DNA of 40,306 nt from assembly GCA_903878265.1 (NCBI GenBank), contig CAIRHD010000541.1, positions 1 to 40,306 on the forward strand, given 5' to 3'. Within the stretch, counting starts at the first letter, position 1. Each line of letters opens with the position of its first letter. Below, in pieces: positions 1-9,621 of this stretch. Source of the DNA: an uncultured Bacteroidales bacterium (GTDB taxonomy: Bacteria; Bacteroidota; Bacteroidia; Bacteroidales; UBA4417). The notes under the pieces were generated by a model. The model searched no databases. It saw only the letters and a list, made by a program, of their open reading frames with translations, and had not been told where the DNA came from. Position numbers and translations under genes: made by a program.

Positions 1-917
1 CCAATTTGCCAATCAACAAACCGTATGGGATTGCTGTGCATAAAGGAAAAATCGTGATTTGCGACACATTTACCCATGGCTTGGTTATTATTGATATGAC
101 CTCAAATACTTTTACCCCTTTTATACCAACAGGGAAAGGTGAGTTGAAAATGCCTGTAAATTGTTTCATCGATGACACAGGGTATTTATATGTTGCAGAT
201 TCCGACAGAAAGCAAATTGTTGTTTTCGATGAAAATCACAAATATGTTACCAGTTTTGGGGAAAAAGATAACTTTAAACCGGTGGATGTTTTTGTGAAAG
301 GTGATAAAATATGGGTTACAAACCTCTTAGGCCATCAGGTTCATGTTTACACCAATGATTCGGTATTTGAGCTGCTGAATACTTTTCCCAAAGTAAACAA
401 GGACAATCCAAAAAGTTTATTCTCGCCAACCAGCATTTTTATTACTGATAATCAGGTGTATGTTACCGATTTCGGTGATTTCAAAATAAAAGTTTATTCG
501 CTCGAAGGCGAATTTATCAGGTCGGTAGGCAGTTACGGACAAGGGATCGGACAGTTTTCGCGCCCAAAAGGGATAGCCGTTGACAGGGATTCGAACTTGT
601 ATGTTGTTGATGCCGGATTCGAAAATACCCAAATATTCAGCAGTGAGGGGAAACTGTTGATGTTTTTTGGGGGCAGTTATAAAGGGCCTGGCGATATGTG
701 GTTGCCAGCCAAAGTTACCTTGGATTATGATAACCTGAAGTATTTTGAAAAATTTGTCGATCCAAGTTTCAATTTGAAATACCTCGTGTTTGTATCCAAT
801 CAATTTGGGCCGGATAAAATTTCAATTTATGGCGCTATTGAACCTGCAAAAGCGGGTCAGAAAGTTATTAGACCTCAAAACAATAAAAAAAGAACCACAC
901 TAGGCCCTATGTTTTAG
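1..917 (+). CDS. NHL-repeat beta-propeller protein, 5' truncated by window edge
   Basis: Repeated NHL-like units (KPYGIAVHKGKIVICDTFTHGLVIID, RPKGIAVDRDSNLYVVDAGFENTQIF). The ORF runs to the window edge and the TTG start is probably not the true start; no signal peptide is visible. Confidence 0.8.
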   Translation, partial: NLPINKPYGIAVHKGKIVICDTFTHGLVIIDMTSNTFTPFIPTGKGELKMPVNCFIDDTGYLYVADSDRKQIVVFDENHKYVTSFGEKDNFKPVDVFVKGDKIWVTNLLGHQVHVYTNDSVFELLNTFPKVNKDNPKSLFSPTSIFITDNQVYVTDFGDFKIKVYSLEGEFIRSVGSYGQGIGQFSRPKGIAVDRDSNLYVVDAGFENTQIFSSEGKLLMFFGGSYKGPGDMWLPAKVTLDYDNLKYFEKFVDPSFNLKYLVFVSNQFGPDKISIYGAIEPAKAGQKVIRPQNNKKRTTLGPMF

Positions 918-955
918 CCAATTTCAATGCAACTCAAGTAACCTAGATTACCAAA

Positions 956-1558
956 ATGACTAACAGAAGTGCATTTATAAGACCGAAGGTTTATAAAAGG
1001 ATGCTTCCTTTTTTATCAGTTGTGTGCTTTTTGGTTTACATATCTGGATGCTCGACCGCCAAAAATTATAAAACACTTTCATTTTTATTCGATGGTGTTC
1101 CAAACCCAGCAAGCGAAAATTCTGTGATGGCTGAGGATACACTCTCCCATACAGTTACCGCAGCCGTGGCTCAAGATTTGGTTTTAGCAGATGCGACACC
1201 CAAAATACAGCCCCATCCGCCCTATCACGACAGGCAATGTAGTGCCTGCCACGACCAAAGTACAATGGGCAAGTTGCTTAAACCCCTTCCTGAACTTTGT
1301 TATCATTGCCATGAAGATTTTGGCAAAAAATATAAAGTTTTACATGGCCCAATTGGTGGTGGACAATGCAATATGTGCCATAGTCCACACATGTCGGCCA
1401 ACCAACATTTATTGACACGCACCAATCAGTTACTTTGTCTTTATTGCCATGATTCCAAGGATATTTCGAAAATTGGAACCCATCCTGAAACAAAAGATGC
1501 CGACTGCCTTGCTTGTCACAACCCACACGGTGGGGATGATATAAATTTATTGCGCTAA
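956..1558 (+). CDS. Multiheme c-type cytochrome lipoprotein, doubled-CXXCH type, 5 CXXCH motifs
   Basis: CSACH, CYHCH, CNMCH, CLYCH, CLACH; N-terminal hydrophobic segment ending in lipobox-like ISGC. Confidence 0.9.
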   Translation: MTNRSAFIRPKVYKRMLPFLSVVCFLVYISGCSTAKNYKTLSFLFDGVPNPASENSVMAEDTLSHTVTAAVAQDLVLADATPKIQPHPPYHDRQCSACHDQSTMGKLLKPLPELCYHCHEDFGKKYKVLHGPIGGGQCNMCHSPHMSANQHLLTRTNQLLCLYCHDSKDISKIGTHPETKDADCLACHNPHGGDDINLLR

Positions 1559-1562
1559 GCTT

Positions 1563-3533
1563 ATGTGCCAAAAATTCAAATACAAAGTTTTGATGCCAAT
1601 CTTTTTGGTGTTTTCTTGTAATGCTTTTGCACAATATAGCAACAATTCCTTGTATTTCTGGAAATTACATTCAATTTCGGGAGAAGCCATAATAAATGGA
1701 CATTATCGCGAACAGGAAAGGATTGGTATGGGGATATACGAATACCAGAAGAGTTCGTACCTTTCGGGAGGCATGTTTTTAAAATCCACGAGTTCCATTC
1801 TTCATCAAAATTTTTTAACACTGGATATCGATGCTGGATATATGCCCGAAACAAGCCGTGACAATTATATTTTTATACCCGATCAGGCCGAAGTGCGCAC
1901 CATGAAGAAATTAGGTGGAATAAGTGCTTCGTTTTTCAAAGATAGAACAATTACTCTTAATGTTTTCGGCAACTACGAAGAGCGGTATTTTGCCCGTGAA
2001 AACCTAACGGATGTAAAGGCAACAGATCAATACTTGGGTGGGACAATAAATTATAGCAATAAATTTTTGCCATTGACCCTTAATTTTAAGAGTAAAAAAT
2101 GGAACGAAAAAGAAGTACATTCCGAAAGGAAAATTACACTCGACCAAAAACTATTCGACGCCAGGCTGAACAAATCGTTCACTAAAATTGACAAGAACGA
2201 ATTCCGCTACTCGCACGACGAAAATGCAAATGTGAACTTGTATTCGTACCTGATTGCCAATACAATAGACAACATTGACTTTGTAAGCCACATAGTACCT
2301 GATACAAAGCAGAAATATAGTTTTAACACCATGCTTTCCAACTATAACCAACATGGGAACTTGAATTTAAAACGGTTTCAGGCTACGGAGGCCATCAATA
2401 TACAATTACCTGCTAATTTTGCTTTTTTCGGAAATTATAATTTTTACAATGTTCACCAGCCCTTGAGCGGCTTTACACAAAATAGCGTGAACATTGGCCT
2501 CAATCATAAACTTTTTAGCAGCCTGCAATCAAGGCTCAATTACGACTTCAACAAAATTAACCATACAGCTTATAAGGAATCGAACTGGAAACCGGGCTTT
2601 GACCTTAATTACACCAAAAAAATACCAAAAGGGCAGTTATTGGTTTCGTATAGATTCGACAGATATCACCAGGATTATTATTCAGAGCCTGTTTTGTTAC
2701 ATATTATCAATGAGCAATATGCGTTGTCCGACAATGCAATTGTGTTGTTAAGACTTGCCGACATTGCTCTTCAATCGGTTGTTGTAAAAGACGCAAATGG
2801 AGCTTTGATTTATGAAAATGGGCTTGATTACATACTTCTTGAAAGGGGCAAATACATCGAAATCAGAAGGATACCAGGAGGTTCCATTGCAAACGGGGCA
2901 ACCGTGCTTGTTGATTACACTGCCACACAGCAAGGAGCTTATAAGTACGATGCCAATACACATGTGTTTTCATCGATTGTTTACTTGTTCAAAAATGTGC
3001 TCTCTTTTAATTATCGGTTTTCCACACAGGATTACTCGAATATTGAAAAAACAGAATTTGTAACCTTGAATTTTTTCACTCAAAACCTTGTTGGTTGTCG
3101 CATCGATTTCGATTTTGTTACAGCAGGTGCCGAGTATGATAACTACAAAAGCTCCATACTTCCTTACCGCATGATGAGGTATTATCTGAATTTCCAAAAA
3201 GGCTATGGAAAAAATTTGATGCTAATGCTCAATGGCAACTTACAGGAATATGTAATGCTTGACGAACCCGAACCAAAATACCAGGAATATATGGATATTA
3301 CAGGCAAAGCCAATTATTCCCTTTTGAAACAAACACAGCTCAACCTCGATTTGATGTACCGCAAACAGAAAGGGCGGGGCATCGATCTTGACTTGCTTTC
3401 ATCGAAACTCGAAATTACATCGGCCATGAACCGCCTCTATTTAACATTTGGCTTGGAAGTGTATAGGCGTAACTATGTTGGCGAAACAATCAACTTTAAA
3501 GGGACTTACATCAAAATTATCAGAAAGTTTTAA
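1563..3533 (+). CDS. Outer-membrane beta-barrel (porin-like) protein, candidate partner of the flanking cytochromes
   Basis: Signal peptide (FLVFSCNAFAQ), many alternating amphipathic strands rich in aromatics, terminal Phe (IKIIRKF). Sits between two multiheme cytochrome genes with gaps of a few bp. Confidence 0.75.
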   Translation: MCQKFKYKVLMPIFLVFSCNAFAQYSNNSLYFWKLHSISGEAIINGHYREQERIGMGIYEYQKSSYLSGGMFLKSTSSILHQNFLTLDIDAGYMPETSRDNYIFIPDQAEVRTMKKLGGISASFFKDRTITLNVFGNYEERYFARENLTDVKATDQYLGGTINYSNKFLPLTLNFKSKKWNEKEVHSERKITLDQKLFDARLNKSFTKIDKNEFRYSHDENANVNLYSYLIANTIDNIDFVSHIVPDTKQKYSFNTMLSNYNQHGNLNLKRFQATEAINIQLPANFAFFGNYNFYNVHQPLSGFTQNSVNIGLNHKLFSSLQSRLNYDFNKINHTAYKESNWKPGFDLNYTKKIPKGQLLVSYRFDRYHQDYYSEPVLLHIINEQYALSDNAIVLLRLADIALQSVVVKDANGALIYENGLDYILLERGKYIEIRRIPGGSIANGATVLVDYTATQQGAYKYDANTHVFSSIVYLFKNVLSFNYRFSTQDYSNIEKTEFVTLNFFTQNLVGCRIDFDFVTAGAEYDNYKSSILPYRMMRYYLNFQKGYGKNLMLMLNGNLQEYVMLDEPEPKYQEYMDITGKANYSLLKQTQLNLDLMYRKQKGRGIDLDLLSSKLEITSAMNRLYLTFGLEVYRRNYVGETINFKGTYIKIIRKF

Positions 3534-3535
3534 CC

Positions 3536-4465
3536 ATGGAAAAATCGTTTCTCTTGCTCGCTCTGCTGCCGGTTTTGTTAATAACTGGGTTTCTTGGTAA
3601 CTGGAAGTCAAATGCCAAAGAATCAGCATCTGTAATACCTGCAGATTTTTTAAAAACAGGCGAAAATCCTAAATGCGTTGATTGCCACAGCGATTTGCTG
3701 GAAAGCAAAGTTGTGCATAAACCTGCCTCGGAATCTTGCGAGTCGTGCCATGCCGTCGATATTATCGAGCATACCAAAAATGGCGTCCGCGGATTAAAAC
3801 TCAAAAAAAAAGCCCCTGAATTGTGTTTCGGCTGCCACAAGGATAAAGAAGTACAATTTAGTGTTTTGCGAAATGTACACAAAGCGGTTAATGTTTCTAA
3901 AAGTTGCAACAATTGCCATTCTCCCCATTCGTCCGACGAGAAGAAAATTTTGCAAATGGAGCAAAAACAGTTGTGCCTTAGTTGTCACGATAATGAAGTA
4001 AGTGCCTTAGGCAAAAAAATGGTAAATATCAAAAGACTACTTGAAAACAGTAAATTTATTCATCCACCAGTCGAAAAAGGATGTGTTGTTTGCCATGCTC
4101 CACATGGATCAGAAAACAATTATAATTTAATAAGCTCTTTTCCAACAGGCAATTATGTTCCTGCTGTTAGGGATACTTTTGCCCTTTGCTGGGAATGCCA
4201 CGACAGTGATTTGCTGGAAGTTGAAAAAACCGATGCTGCAACCAATTTCCGAAATGGGGATGAAAACCTACATTTTGTTCATCTAAATGGAAAAAATTCC
4301 AGGTCTTGCGTGATGTGCCATAATGTACATGCATCTGCTAATGAACATCTTATTGAAGATAAAGTGAAGTTTGGCGATTGGAGCCTTCCGATAAAATACA
4401 CTCCATCTGCAATCGGAGGAACTTGTTTTCCTGGCTGTCATGGCACAAAAACTTATACTCGATAA
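3536..4465 (+). CDS. Multiheme c-type cytochrome, 8 CXXCH plus one CX3CH
   Basis: CVDCH, CESCH, CFGCH, CNNCH, CLSCH, CVVCH, CWECH, CVMCH, and C-terminal CFPGCH; N-terminal hydrophobic signal/anchor. Confidence 0.9.
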   Translation: MEKSFLLLALLPVLLITGFLGNWKSNAKESASVIPADFLKTGENPKCVDCHSDLLESKVVHKPASESCESCHAVDIIEHTKNGVRGLKLKKKAPELCFGCHKDKEVQFSVLRNVHKAVNVSKSCNNCHSPHSSDEKKILQMEQKQLCLSCHDNEVSALGKKMVNIKRLLENSKFIHPPVEKGCVVCHAPHGSENNYNLISSFPTGNYVPAVRDTFALCWECHDSDLLEVEKTDAATNFRNGDENLHFVHLNGKNSRSCVMCHNVHASANEHLIEDKVKFGDWSLPIKYTPSAIGGTCFPGCHGTKTYTR

Positions 4466-4468
4466 AAA

Positions 4469-7243
4469 ATGATTGGGTTATCATTGACAACGAATTTCAG
4501 CAAATGTAAATTTAGGGACTATTTTTTTATGTTCCTGATTTTTGCATTTCAAAATGCTTATTGTCAGGGATATAGTGGCAAATTATTGGGCAACCAATAC
4601 GCAGATGTAATAAAGCTGGCAGACGATTATTTAATTCAAGAAAACTATTTAGGGGCATTAAATGAATATGAAAGGGCTTGGGACTTATATCCCAGGCAAA
4701 AATATTCCGAAAAAAAAATAGACCAGATATACCGGACTTTGGCAAATACGCCTTTGCTTAAAACATTGTATGAAAAATCAATAAACCTCGGTGATAGCTG
4801 TTTTATGGCCAACGATTTTAGAAGTGCAGATATTGCATATTTTAATGCACTAAAACTTGACCATTCAGCCCAATATCCTAAAGATCAACTTATAGCTATA
4901 TCAAAACTTTATATAGATCCTCAAAATGAAACACGTTGCAGGGTACTTTTTATCCGTGGCGAAAGAGCCACTATCAGGGAAAAGTATGATAACGCTATTA
5001 ACTTTTACGAACTAGCACTGTTGATGAAACCTGCGGATACCTGGCTTTTGATGAAATTGGATGAAACTACTTCACAAAAAACCAAGTATATCGCAAGTAT
5101 AGATAAGTATTCCAAATGCTTGAATTTTGCTGATATTCTTATAGAACAGAATAAGTGGGACGAAGCCCGTTCCGAGTATGCAAAAGCGGCAGCAATCCAA
5201 CCCAAACAAAATTATCCGCAAGCCAGAATAGTGTTGATAGATCATTTGAAAAAAAATAGCGGCACGAAACTACAATCATATCAAATCCTTATCGCCACAG
5301 CCGATAATTTTTTTAAGCTGGAGGATTATGAAAATGCAGGAAACCAATACCAGGAAGCGGCAGACTTGAAGCCGGGTGAATCGTATCCAAAAAATATGTT
5401 GAAGAAGCTGAAACACCTTTCCTCACAAACCAATGCACAAGTAACCAACTACGATGCGGCAGTTACCAATTCCGATATTCTGAGCCTTGCATCAGATGAA
5501 AAAGCGGCCTTGATCGGTTACCAACGTTGCCTTTTAATCCAGCCTGACGATAATTATGTTAAGTCGAGAATTCGTGAACTTACCAGTAAACATGCAAAGT
5601 TAATCGAGAAAGATGATCCATACAGTTTGGCTATAAATAGAGGCATAAGCTCTATGGAATCAGCTAATTATACTAAGGCATTATCTGAATTCCGCTATGC
5701 TTCAAGAATCAAACCCGGAGAAAAATTGCCAAATGATAAAATACTGGCGATCGATTCGATTCTTGAAAATCAAAAAAACTTGTTGGAACTGAAGACGGCT
5801 ATCAAAAACCCCGTTTCCAAGCCCACTGATAAACAGTTTGAAGCGAAAACTATTGCTGGAAATAGAACTGAAGCCAAGACGATTGAATACCCTCCAAACA
5901 GTTCAACAATTGCAAACAAAACAATCGAAAAAAGCCTAATTGCAAATCAGGAAGAATATGATAAAGCCATAGCATTTGCCGACAAAGCTCTAGATGGGCA
6001 GAATTATGTTGATGCGCTGAAAGGGTATAAAGCAGCAATATCGCTTAAACCCAACGAGAAATACCCACAAGAAAAAATTACTTCTATCAATAGTGTATTG
6101 GGGCAACAAAAGGCTTTGAAGACCAATTACGAAAGGTCATTGGTTTTAGCTGACCGACAGTTCCAAGCTAAACAGTTCGAGGAAGCGTTAATCAACTACC
6201 GGACGGCAAGTAAAAACAATCCTGTTGCAACTTATCCCAAAGAGCAAATTGACAAGATAAACTCCTTGATGGTACAAGAAAATAATATAGAGCAAGGTTA
6301 TGAAAATAAAATTGCTGTTACCGATAAATCCTTTGTGCAAGAGCGAATACTTGCAGCAAACACTTTTAAGAGTGAGACGAAAAAAGCCCAGGAAAACTAC
6401 AATAAAGCTATCAGTACTGCCGAAAAGGCTTTCGCGACCAAGGATTACAAAGCGGCAATCGAAGGGTATCAATCCGCATCAAAGTTAAAGCCTATCGAAA
6501 GCTATCCTAATGAAAGAATTGCGTTTATTAATGAAATGATTTCGACGAATATCAAAAAGATTGATAAACAATATGTTGAGTATATCATCCAGGCCGATGA
6601 GTTTTATCAGAATCAAGAGTTGCTGGTGGCAAAAAAAGCGTATGAACTGGCGTTAGCACTAAAACCAGATGAACGTTATCCGAACGATAGAATTATCGAA
6701 ATCTCCAACTTGCTTATTGCCAAAGCCAAAGCTGAAAAAGAAGAATATGACAATGCAATTTTTGGAGCCAATAAAACATTTCAAGAAAATGACTTAGACC
6801 TCGCAGCGCAACTATATTTAGCTGCCTTTGCCTTACAACCAAAAAATCCATATCCAGGGCAGATGATAGCAAAGATAAGGAAATTGCAAATGGAAAATTC
6901 GGTTGTTGAGGTAACATCCGAAGTGTTTATCTTGAAAAAAGAAACAGAAAAACAATTCTTCTTTGACCCAATTGATTACAGTTTGAGGAAGAGAAACTGC
7001 ATTATAATCAGGGCGCGCACAACGGACAGTCTGCAACCCAAATTGATAGTTAATTATGGCCGTGAAAAAGCAAAAAGCGGCGGTATGGTGCTTAAAAGCA
7101 TAGATTCGCGTTTGTACAACGACTTTGCAATAAATGTCAGCGTACAAGATAAATGGTTTCGTGAAGACAACAACTGGTTGAGCCTCTACGCCGAAAATGG
7201 TGATTTGGAAATTTCGAGCATTAAAATTGCGCAATTGAAATAG
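4469..7243 (+). CDS. Secreted TPR-like repeat protein (about 12 units) with C-terminal beta-rich domain
   Basis: Signal-like FFMFLIFAFQNAYCQG; repeated ADxxFxxxxYxxAxxxYxxAxxLKPxExYPxxKIxxI units; the C-terminus matches that of the 29089-34668 product. Confidence 0.85.
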   Translation: MIGLSLTTNFSKCKFRDYFFMFLIFAFQNAYCQGYSGKLLGNQYADVIKLADDYLIQENYLGALNEYERAWDLYPRQKYSEKKIDQIYRTLANTPLLKTLYEKSINLGDSCFMANDFRSADIAYFNALKLDHSAQYPKDQLIAISKLYIDPQNETRCRVLFIRGERATIREKYDNAINFYELALLMKPADTWLLMKLDETTSQKTKYIASIDKYSKCLNFADILIEQNKWDEARSEYAKAAAIQPKQNYPQARIVLIDHLKKNSGTKLQSYQILIATADNFFKLEDYENAGNQYQEAADLKPGESYPKNMLKKLKHLSSQTNAQVTNYDAAVTNSDILSLASDEKAALIGYQRCLLIQPDDNYVKSRIRELTSKHAKLIEKDDPYSLAINRGISSMESANYTKALSEFRYASRIKPGEKLPNDKILAIDSILENQKNLLELKTAIKNPVSKPTDKQFEAKTIAGNRTEAKTIEYPPNSSTIANKTIEKSLIANQEEYDKAIAFADKALDGQNYVDALKGYKAAISLKPNEKYPQEKITSINSVLGQQKALKTNYERSLVLADRQFQAKQFEEALINYRTASKNNPVATYPKEQIDKINSLMVQENNIEQGYENKIAVTDKSFVQERILAANTFKSETKKAQENYNKAISTAEKAFATKDYKAAIEGYQSASKLKPIESYPNERIAFINEMISTNIKKIDKQYVEYIIQADEFYQNQELLVAKKAYELALALKPDERYPNDRIIEISNLLIAKAKAEKEEYDNAIFGANKTFQENDLDLAAQLYLAAFALQPKNPYPGQMIAKIRKLQMENSVVEVTSEVFILKKETEKQFFFDPIDYSLRKRNCIIIRARTTDSLQPKLIVNYGREKAKSGGMVLKSIDSRLYNDFAINVSVQDKWFREDNNWLSLYAENGDLEISSIKIAQLK

Positions 7244-7503
7244 CGATGATGGTTAATGTTTTTTCGAACAAGCGAATTTGCTAAATTTGGGCGAGAATTT
7301 CACATCAATCAGAACCTTTAGAAAAGCCATGGTCTGCCTATGTAAACTTGTCCCAAAACTAATTGGTGTGTACTTATTCAAAACAGAGTCAACATTTTGA
7401 ATCGTTTACTGCAATAGTTTTATATCACAGTCAAAAAAATCTCCTAACCATCTGTTGCTAAATCGCTATTTTTGCACGATTATAATTTCCAAACCATTCA
7501 ATT

Positions 7504-8205
7504 ATGGCTGTTGATTCCATCATTTATCTTGAAGACGTGTCTGTTTATCAGCGTGATAACCTTATTTTGTCGAATGTTTCGCTTAGTATCCATAAAAGTG
7601 AATTCGTATATTTGGTTGGCAAAACAGGTACAGGAAAGAGCAGCTTGATGAAAACGCTGTATGCCGATTTACCTTTGCGCGAAGGGAAAGCTGAAGTTGC
7701 AGGGTTTAGCATCCCCACTTTAAAGCACAAAGAAATTCCTTTTTTGCGACGTAAAATCGGAATTGTTTTTCAGGATTTCCAGCTGCTTAACGACCGTAGT
7801 GTAAACAACAACCTGATTTTTGTGATGAAAGCAACCGGTTGGAAAGATGAGGATGCCATGCGCCACCGCATGAACGAGGTGCTCGATAAAGTGGGATTGA
7901 TTACCAAAGGCTTTAAAATGCCACACCAACTTTCGGGTGGCGAGCAGCAACGCGTTTCCATCGCGCGCGCGCTAATAAACGATCCCGAATTGCTTCTTGC
8001 CGATGAGCCAACAGGAAACCTCGACCCCGAAACTTCGGACGGCATTATGCAAATACTGTTCGATATCAGCAAAGCAGGCAGGGCCGTTTTTATGGCAACA
8101 CATAATTATTCTCTGCTACGGAAATATCCTTCCCGTATCATAAAATGTGAAAATGGCAAACTTATCGAAATTGGTATCGGCATGATTGGCATAGGCGAAG
8201 AGTGA
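7504..8205 (+). CDS. ftsE: FtsE-like ABC transporter ATP-binding protein
   Basis: Walker A GKTGTGKSS, signature [15 protein letters not shown], Walker B LLLADEPTGNLD; overall FtsE-like. Confidence 0.85.
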   Translation: MAVDSIIYLEDVSVYQRDNLILSNVSLSIHKSEFVYLVGKTGTGKSSLMKTLYADLPLREGKAEVAGFSIPTLKHKEIPFLRRKIGIVFQDFQLLNDRSVNNNLIFVMKATGWKDEDAMRHRMNEVLDKVGLITKGFKMPHQLSGGEQQRVSIARALINDPELLLADEPTGNLDPETSDGIMQILFDISKAGRAVFMATHNYSLLRKYPSRIIKCENGKLIEIGIGMIGIGEE

Positions 8206-8499
8206 TGATTTTCAGCACAATAAATCGTCTGATAAAGAATAAGGTCGGACTTTTACAGATTTATTGGAATCGCATCTTGCAAATCCAATATAAAATCTTG
8301 AATTGATTAAGTACTTTTGTTGAAACACTGTATTGAAATGCAAAACAGTGCTTTTTAACCTTTTCTTTTTAACCTTTTACTTTTGATTTTTGACCTTTTC
8401 CTTTTGACTTTTGTCCTAATACTGTTTTCCTGAAAAAAACATCTGAAAGATTTACCACATTAAAAGATTAAACCCAAAACCCCAAACCTTCAGTTTTCA

Positions 8500-9579
8500 A
8501 TGCTTCGCTACACCTTAACCCGCCTTACTTATGGAATTCTGGTACTTTTGGGAGTAGTAACGCTTATATTTTTCTTGTTTAATGTATTGCCTGGCGATCC
8601 TTCAAGGATGATGCTTGGGCAACGTGCCGATATAACTTCCGTAGAAGCGATCAACCGTGATTTGGGCCGCGACAAACCCATGGCAGTTCAATATCTTAGC
8701 TTTTTGAATGATGTTTCACCTGTATCTTTTCATAATGTTAAAGATAAAACGAGTGCCTTTTATTTTGATATTTTACGCTATCCATCAGCATTTCAATTTC
8801 TTAAAATTGGAAATTCGACAATTGTGTTGAAAAAACCTTATCTACGACGCTCCTACCAAAGCAAACGACCCGTTTCCGAAATTCTCGCCGAAGCATTTGT
8901 CCCAACCATGGTACTTGCAACAGTTGCCATGATAGCTGCTACAATTATCGGTTTAATCCTTGGCATTTTCAGTGCATTGCACAAAGATGGTTGGTTCGAT
9001 CGTATTTCGCTCATTATAAGTATTTTGGGAATGTCGTTGCCGTCTTTCTTCGCAGCCATTTTAATAGCCTGGTTGTTTGCTTATGTTTTGGCCGATTATA
9101 CAGGATTAAGCATGTTTGGAAGCCTTTACACGGTTGACGATTTCGGCCGCGGCGAATATATTGACCTCAAAAATCTTATACTTCCAACTGTAACATTGGC
9201 TATAAGGCCATTGGCAATAATCACCGAACTTACACGCAGTTCAATGCTCGATGTAATGACCCAGGATTATATACGAACTGCCCGGGCAAAAGGTTTGGGT
9301 ATGTACAAAATAGTTACACGTCATGCTTTAAAAAACGCATTGAACCCCGTTGTTACCGCCGTATCTGGCTGGTTTGCTTCATTGATGGCAGGTGCGGTGT
9401 TTGTTGAATACATTTTCGACTGGAAAGGGGTTGGCGTTGTGATAGTTGACGCACTCGAAAAATACGATTTTCCTGTAATAATGGGTTCTGTATTGTTTAT
9501 TTCGGTTTTGCTAATTATTATTAATATTTTTGCGGATCTAATTTATGGAATTCTCGATCCGCGAATCCGTTACGCTTAA
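8500..9579 (+). CDS. ABC transporter permease, DppB/OppB-type
   Basis: N-terminus MLRYTLTRLTYGILVLLGVVTLIFFLFNVLPGDPSRMMLGQ; EAA-loop region DYIRTARAKGLGMYKIVTRHALKNALNPVVT. Confidence 0.9.
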   Translation: MLRYTLTRLTYGILVLLGVVTLIFFLFNVLPGDPSRMMLGQRADITSVEAINRDLGRDKPMAVQYLSFLNDVSPVSFHNVKDKTSAFYFDILRYPSAFQFLKIGNSTIVLKKPYLRRSYQSKRPVSEILAEAFVPTMVLATVAMIAATIIGLILGIFSALHKDGWFDRISLIISILGMSLPSFFAAILIAWLFAYVLADYTGLSMFGSLYTVDDFGRGEYIDLKNLILPTVTLAIRPLAIITELTRSSMLDVMTQDYIRTARAKGLGMYKIVTRHALKNALNPVVTAVSGWFASLMAGAVFVEYIFDWKGVGVVIVDALEKYDFPVIMGSVLFISVLLIIINIFADLIYGILDPRIRYA

Positions 9580-9621
9580 ATAATTGTCAATCAAAATCAT
9601 ATAATTACAAAACCAAAAAAA

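Noticed and set aside
7244-7503. Possible remnant of a mobile element between the TPR gene and ftsE
   Set aside because: No inverted repeats, duplicated flanks or transposase fragment could be identified by eye.
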